From Bacteroidales bacterium (GTDB taxonomy: Bacteria; Bacteroidota; Bacteroidia; Bacteroidales; Muribaculaceae), in the NCBI GenBank assembly GCA_029007645.1, contig JAQXIE010000018.1:1-64000 (forward strand): DNA of 64,000 nucleotides, written 5' to 3'. This document shows, piece after piece, positions 59,276 to 64,000 of the stretch. A program made the position numbers and the translations under genes. Position 1 is the stretch's first letter. Each line of letters opens with the position of its first letter. The notes under the pieces were generated by a model, which did not search any database, was not told the DNA's origin, and worked only from the letters and a program-made list of their open reading frames with translations.

Positions 59276-60286
59276 TTATTTCCTTTTATTGATCATGTAC
59301 ATAGCGATCTGCACGGCGTTGAGGGCCGCGCCCTTCTTGATCTGGTCACCCACAACCCAGAATGAGAGGCCGTTGGGGTTGGAGATATCCTTGCGGAGAC
59401 GACCCACATATACGGGATCCTTTCCGGCGATATCCTTAGGCATGGGATACTGCGGATCGGAGGGATCGCCCAGGGGCACATATATCAGGCCTTCGGCCTC
59501 CTCGAAAGCGCGGGCTGCGTCCTCGAGGCTCACAGGCTCTTCGGTCTCGACCCAGATGGCCTCGCTGTGCGAACGGAGCACGGGCACGCGCACGCATGTG
59601 GCCGACACCTCGATGTCGGAGTGCATGATCTTGCGGGTCTCGTTGTACATCTTCATCTCCTCCTTGGTGTATCCGTTGTCGGTAAAGACATCGATGTGAG
59701 GGATGACGTTCATGGCGAGCTGATGGGCAAACTTCCTGACAGTGCAGTCCTTGCCCGAGGCGATCTCACAGGTCTGCTGCTGCAGTTCGGCCATGCCGGA
59801 GGCACCGGCGCCGCTGGCGGCCTGATAGCTGGCCACATGCACACGGCGGATATGCGAGAGTTTCTCGATAGCGCCCAGAGCCACCACCATCTGGATGGTG
59901 GTGCAGTTGGGATTTCCGATGATGTTGCGGGGATGGTCGAAGGCGTCGTCGCCGTTTACCTCGGGCACTACCAGCGGACATTCGGGATCCATGCGGAATG
60001 CCGACGAGTTGTCGATCATCAGAGTGCCATGTCGGGTGATTGTCTCGGCGAAGTCACGGCTGACACCGGCGCCGGCGGAAGTAAAGGCGATATCGACGCC
60101 GCTGAAATCGGAATCCGTGGTGAGTTCCTCGATCACATAGTCCTGGCCGCGGAATTTGCGCGTTGTGCCCGCGGAGCGAGCCGAGCCGAACAGCCGGAGA
60201 CTGTCGACAGGGAAATTCTGCTCCTCGAGCACACGCAGGAATTCCGCACCTACGGCGCCGCTGGCGCCTACAATTGCAATATTCAT
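59276..60286 (-). CDS. asd: Aspartate-semialdehyde dehydrogenase
   Basis: Reduces aspartyl phosphate to aspartate semialdehyde for lysine/diaminopimelate, threonine and methionine. 336 aa. NADP-binding [12 protein letters not shown] at the N-terminus, catalytic Cys128 in [10 protein letters not shown], and substrate-binding SYQAASGAG and [19 protein letters not shown]. The ORF track begins 24 codons too early; [10 protein letters not shown] at 60286 is the start. It follows fabD by 68 nt on the same strand and is probably cotranscribed with it. Confidence 0.96.
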   Translation of the reverse strand: MNIAIVGASGAVGAEFLRVLEEQNFPVDSLRLFGSARSAGTTRKFRGQDYVIEELTTDSDFSGVDIAFTSAGAGVSRDFAETITRHGTLMIDNSSAFRMDPECPLVVPEVNGDDAFDHPRNIIGNPNCTTIQMVVALGAIEKLSHIRRVHVASYQAASGAGASGMAELQQQTCEIASGKDCTVRKFAHQLAMNVIPHIDVFTDNGYTKEEMKMYNETRKIMHSDIEVSATCVRVPVLRSHSEAIWVETEEPVSLEDAARAFEEAEGLIYVPLGDPSDPQYPMPKDIAGKDPVYVGRLRKDISNPNGLSFWVVGDQIKKGAALNAVQIAMYMINKRK

Positions 60287-60354
60287 AGATGCGTTAGTAT
60301 AATATGGGATTACCGGTTGTCGCAAGCTTGGCGGTAAAATCCCGGCTTGTTGTT

Positions 60355-61233
60355 TCAATTCATTCCGGAAGTGGAGACTTCGCGGTTGATCTTTTTGACC
60401 AGACCCTGGAGAACGCTGCCGGGACCGAGCTCAATAAACTCGTCAGCACCGTCGGCGATCATGGCCTGCACGTCGTAAGTCCAGCGTACGGGGCTTGTGA
60501 GCTGGCTGATCAGATTGGCCTTGATCTCTTCGGGATCGGTGTGGGGTTTGCCGTCAACGTTCTGATAGATGGGGCAAACGGGCGTCTTGAACTCGGCGGC
60601 GTTGATGGCCTCGGCGAGTTCGGCGTGAGCGGGCTGCATAAGGGGGCTGTGGAAAGCACCGCCGACCTTGAGGACAAGAGCGCGCTTGGCACCGGCCTCC
60701 TTCATCTTTTCGCAAGCGGCGTTGACAGCCTCTACGTCACCGCTGATAACAACCTGACCCGGGCAGTTGTAGTTGGCGGGAGCCACCACGCCTTCGACAC
60801 CGGCACAGATCTCCTCGACCTTCTCGTCGGGAAGGGCGATGATGGCGGCCATGGTGGAGGGCTTAACCTCGCAGGCCTTCTGCATGGCCATAGCACGCTT
60901 GGAGACAAGCTTCAGACCCTCCTCGAAACTCAGAGCACCGGCAGCTACCAATGCCGAGAACTCGCCGAGGCTGTGTCCGGCTACCATGTCGGGCTTGAAC
61001 TCGTCGCCCAGGCTCTTGGCCAAAAGAACACTGTGCAGGAAGATGGCAGGCTGCGTCACCTTGGTCTGCTTCAGATCTTCCTCCGTGCCGTTGAACATCA
61101 GGTCGGTGATTCGGAATCCTAAAATCTCGTTGGCCTTCTCGAAGAGCTCGTGCGCTTCGGCGTTGTTGTCATAAAGGTCCTTGCCCATGCCTACAAACTG
61201 GGCTCCCTGTCCGGGAAATACATATGCTTTCAT
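60355..61233 (-). CDS. fabD: Malonyl-CoA:ACP transacylase
   Basis: Loads malonate from CoA onto acyl carrier protein for fatty acid synthesis. 292 aa. N-terminal [13 protein letters not shown] (oxyanion Gln), active Ser88 in [10 protein letters not shown], and catalytic His195 in [19 protein letters not shown] and [12 protein letters not shown] are further family signatures. A consensus -7 box is 55 nt upstream. It stands alone, not with other fab genes. Confidence 0.96.
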   Translation of the reverse strand: MKAYVFPGQGAQFVGMGKDLYDNNAEAHELFEKANEILGFRITDLMFNGTEEDLKQTKVTQPAIFLHSVLLAKSLGDEFKPDMVAGHSLGEFSALVAAGALSFEEGLKLVSKRAMAMQKACEVKPSTMAAIIALPDEKVEEICAGVEGVVAPANYNCPGQVVISGDVEAVNAACEKMKEAGAKRALVLKVGGAFHSPLMQPAHAELAEAINAAEFKTPVCPIYQNVDGKPHTDPEEIKANLISQLTSPVRWTYDVQAMIADGADEFIELGPGSVLQGLVKKINREVSTSGMN

Positions 61234-61288
61234 TCGAGTAAAAGTTATTATTCTTCGCTTAAGGAAGTATGCCTAAGGGTTTAGACCA

Positions 61289-61319
61289 CAAAATTAGTGA
61301 ATTTTTTCCTTAATTGAAA
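61289..61319 (-). promoter_or_regulatory. Promoter of fabD
   Basis: On the minus strand TAATTTTG (61296-61289) is a consensus -7 box, with TTTC (61319-61316) 19 nt upstream. Leader about 50 nt. Confidence 0.55.
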
Positions 61320-61344
61320 GTTTTAACGCAATAACCTTATATTC

Positions 61345-63318
61345 TTATGCTTTTGCTCGACGAGAATCGAAGTAAACATATGCAATGATCAGAACGTAAG
61401 CCAGCAGGCCGAGACCCTGAGTCAGGCCCTGAGGAGCATTGTTGACATACTCGAAGCCGGCGAACCGGGTAATGGCTGCGAATACACCGAAGAGTGCCCC
61501 CCCCGCGATCAGACCGGAAGAGATAAGCGTGCCGCGATCGTGACGGGCCTTGGCGACATCGGCATCCTTGGAGGAGTGCTGCACAAAGTAGGCCACCGCG
61601 CCGCCGACAAGCATCGGGGTGTTGAGCGAGAGGGGAATGAACATACCAAGGCAGAAAGCCAGCGCCGGAACACCGAGCCAGTTCAGGATCAGTGCCAGGA
61701 TAGCACCGACCATATAGAGCACCCAGGGCGTGTCGCCGCCCATCATGAGGGGTTCGATCACACCGGCCATGGCGTTGGCCTGAGGAGCGACCAGGGCGTT
61801 GTCACCGGTAAATCCGTAGACCTTGTTGAGGATGATGATCACGCCGCCGACAGTTGCCGCCGACACGAGAGTTCCGAGGAATTTCCAGGATTCCTGCTTC
61901 TTGGGCGTCGAACCGACCCAGTATCCGATCTTGAGGTCGGTGACGAAGCCTCCGGCCATCGAGAGGGCCGTGCAGACGACACCGCCGATCACCATGGCAG
62001 CGACTATGCCGCTGGTACCTTTAAGGCCGATGGCCACGAAGATGGCCGAAGCGATGATCAGCGTCATCAGCGTCATTCCCGACACGGGGTTCGAACCCAC
62101 GATAGCGATGGCGTTGGCGGCCACAGTGGTGAAGAGGAAAGCGATGACCGTCACTACTACCCAGGCCACGGCGGCCTGCCAGAAGGTATGGATCACGCCG
62201 AACCAGAAGAAGATAAACACGGCCACAAGAGCCAGCACGATGAAGAACACCACATGCTTCATGGAGATATCCATCTGCCAGCGCACCTGCTTGGCGGCAG
62301 TGGCACCGCCCTTGAACTCGCGGCCTGCGAGTCCGACGGCATTGACGATGATGCCCCAGGACTTGATGATGCCTATCACACCGGCCATGGCTATACCGCC
62401 GATTCCGATCATGCGGGCATAGTCCTTGAAGATAAGGTCGGGCGACATGGCTGCAAGTTCAGGCGATCCGTAAGTGCCCATCAGCGGGATGATGATCCAC
62501 CACACAAAGATGGATCCGGCAAAGATCACGAAAGCATATTTCAATCCGACGATGTATCCCAGACCCAGCAGAGCTGCGCCGGTGTTGCAGCTGAACACGA
62601 CCTTGACTTTCTCGGCCATGGCCTGTCCCCAGCTCATGCAGGTGGTGGTGATGGTCTCGGCCCAGAATCCGAAGGTCGCCACGATATAATCATAGAGACC
62701 GCCGATCAGCGATGCAATAAGCAGAGTCTTGGCCTGGCTGTTATCGCCGCTGGCGCTTGCAGCCTCGCCCGACACGATCACCTGCGTGGTGGCCGTGGCC
62801 TCGGGGAAGGGATACTTGCCGTGCATATCCTTCACGAAATATTTGCGGAAGGGGATGAAGAAGAGAATTCCCAGAATGCCTCCGAGCAACGACGAGAGGA
62901 AAATCTGATAGAAATTGACCGTGATGTCGGGGTATTTGCTCTGCAGGATATAGAGGGCGGGCAACGTGAAGATGGCGCCTGCCACAATCACACCGGAGCA
63001 GGCTCCGATGCTCTGGATAATCACGTTCTGGCCGAGAGCGTTTTTCTTCTTGAGCACCGAGCTGAGGCCGACGGCGATGATCGCGATCGGGATGGCGGCC
63101 TCGAAGACCTGCCCCACTTTCAGACCGAGATAAGCGGCCGCTGCGCTGAAAATCACGGCCATCAGCAATCCCATTCCCACGGAATAGACGGTGACCTCCT
63201 TCTGGTCGTGCGCCGGTTCCATCAACGGCACGTACTGCTCGTCGGAGCCAAGCTCGCGGAAGGCGTTTTCGGGCAGACCGGTTCCGGTCATGATATTTTC
63301 TTCCTCTTGTTGTTTCAT
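61345..63318 (-). CDS. OPT-family oligopeptide transporter
   Basis: Inner-membrane transporter of the OPT family (TIGR00733 bacterial type), 657 aa, with about 15-16 hydrophobic helices. Signatures: LGLKVGQVFEAAIPIAIIAVG, NVIIQSIGACSGVIVAGAIFTLPALYIL and PFPEATATTQVIVSGE. Substrates of this branch are peptides or metal chelates; which one is unknown. The ORF track start at 63375 lies in the leader; MKQQEEENIM at 63318 is the start. The promoter overlaps the eno terminator. Confidence 0.93.
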   Translation of the reverse strand: MKQQEEENIMTGTGLPENAFRELGSDEQYVPLMEPAHDQKEVTVYSVGMGLLMAVIFSAAAAYLGLKVGQVFEAAIPIAIIAVGLSSVLKKKNALGQNVIIQSIGACSGVIVAGAIFTLPALYILQSKYPDITVNFYQIFLSSLLGGILGILFFIPFRKYFVKDMHGKYPFPEATATTQVIVSGEAASASGDNSQAKTLLIASLIGGLYDYIVATFGFWAETITTTCMSWGQAMAEKVKVVFSCNTGAALLGLGYIVGLKYAFVIFAGSIFVWWIIIPLMGTYGSPELAAMSPDLIFKDYARMIGIGGIAMAGVIGIIKSWGIIVNAVGLAGREFKGGATAAKQVRWQMDISMKHVVFFIVLALVAVFIFFWFGVIHTFWQAAVAWVVVTVIAFLFTTVAANAIAIVGSNPVSGMTLMTLIIASAIFVAIGLKGTSGIVAAMVIGGVVCTALSMAGGFVTDLKIGYWVGSTPKKQESWKFLGTLVSAATVGGVIIILNKVYGFTGDNALVAPQANAMAGVIEPLMMGGDTPWVLYMVGAILALILNWLGVPALAFCLGMFIPLSLNTPMLVGGAVAYFVQHSSKDADVAKARHDRGTLISSGLIAGGALFGVFAAITRFAGFEYVNNAPQGLTQGLGLLAYVLIIAYVYFDSRRAKA

Positions 63319-63379
63319 GTTGTTATAGAAATCGTTTAATATTCTGTTTTCGGCGAATGTGTCACCTTCTGGCAACAGA

Positions 63380-63411
63380 CAAAGTTAATAAAAAAAAGAC
63401 GTCCGCGCAAA
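63380..63411 (-). promoter_or_regulatory. Promoter of the OPT transporter gene
   Basis: On the minus strand TTTG (63411-63408), 20-nt spacer, TAACTTTG (63387-63380). The -33 TTTG lies in the loop of the eno terminator hairpin. Leader about 55 nt. Confidence 0.7.
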
Positions 63412-63420
63412 CGGACGTCT
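63388..63420 (-). terminator. Terminator of eno
   Basis: AGACGTCCG / CGGACGTCT forms a 9-bp perfect stem with a 6-nt loop. On the minus strand it is followed by a run of nine T. It lies 27 nt after the eno stop. Confidence 0.88.
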
Positions 63421-63447
63421 CTTGTGATGAAATCGAGTAATCAGAAA

Positions 63448-64000
<553 letters not shown>

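Noticed and set aside
61540-63339. 599-aa plus-strand ORF rich in His, Asp and Gly
   Set aside because: Antisense of the OPT transporter; the composition mirrors the hydrophobic codons of the real gene.

Overview
This window is a chromosomal segment of a Bacteroidota, most likely a Bacteroidales gut bacterium of the Muribaculaceae type. The evidence is a SusC/SusD/GH97 locus, GldH, a Bacteroidota-type LptD, single-chain glycyl-tRNA synthetase, a DUF6377-type regulator, proteins ending in type IX secretion-like tails, and promoters of the Bacteroidota form TTTG-N20-TAnnTTTG seen by eye before many transcription units. The coding DNA is fairly GC-rich. Genus and species cannot be fixed from the sequence alone. 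I found no rRNA, tRNA, CRISPR array, transposase or prophage gene.

Layout. 1-2852 (minus) holds carB (cut by the window edge) and carA. 3176-5960 is a translationally coupled proC-proB-proA operon. 6146-14525 (minus) is a polysaccharide utilisation locus (SusC, SusD, inverting-type GH97, plus an unknown secreted protein). It is divergent from 15040-18779, which encodes a beta-helix enzyme with the GH87 catalytic spacing and a DUF6377 regulator. Together these suggest use of an alpha-glucan, plausibly containing alpha-1,3 bonds. Next come a long RelA/SpoT homologue with a damaged synthetase site, a CotH-like protein, and an operon of lipoprotein, polyprenyl synthase, TatD and antiporter. 27234-36353 carries a four-helix-bundle protein next to a repeat array, a secreted chitobiase-domain protein, rpsA, ilvE, an HD protein and an outer-membrane receptor. 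36492-44942 is a cell-envelope and RNA block: lptD, a coiled-coil gene, zapA, a possible 6S RNA, rny, ricT, gldH and cca. 45179-53468 holds an HTH gene, glyS, lemA, an FKBP-type lipoprotein, an S9 peptidase, a TIGR02757 protein and a GHL10 hydrolase. The end carries a membrane AraC regulator, a small lipoprotein, a second four-helix-bundle gene flanked by 10-bp repeat arrays, a PIF1-like helicase, asd, fabD, an OPT transporter and the 3' part of eno.

The most unusual signal is at two separate loci. Each has a gene of the same four-helix-bundle (23S-IVP/TIGR02436-like, with 'suffix' domain) family beside an array of very short degenerate repeats. The period is 9 bp at 26915-27159, arranged as a giant inverted repeat, and exactly 10 bp at 55167-55280 and 56152-56241. 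Both genes have the same promoter form, TTTG-N20-TATATTTG. I propose this protein-plus-array pairing as a candidate undescribed element. The pairing is visible in the sequence; the function is inference.

Other signals worth attention are tandem palindromes with 19-bp period upstream of both PUL promoters, terminators that overlap the next promoter, a 28-bp duplication that builds the araC promoter, a GNRA-capped hairpin in the leader at 27863-27915, and a 105-bp intergenic cassette bounded by 21-bp perfect inverted repeats.
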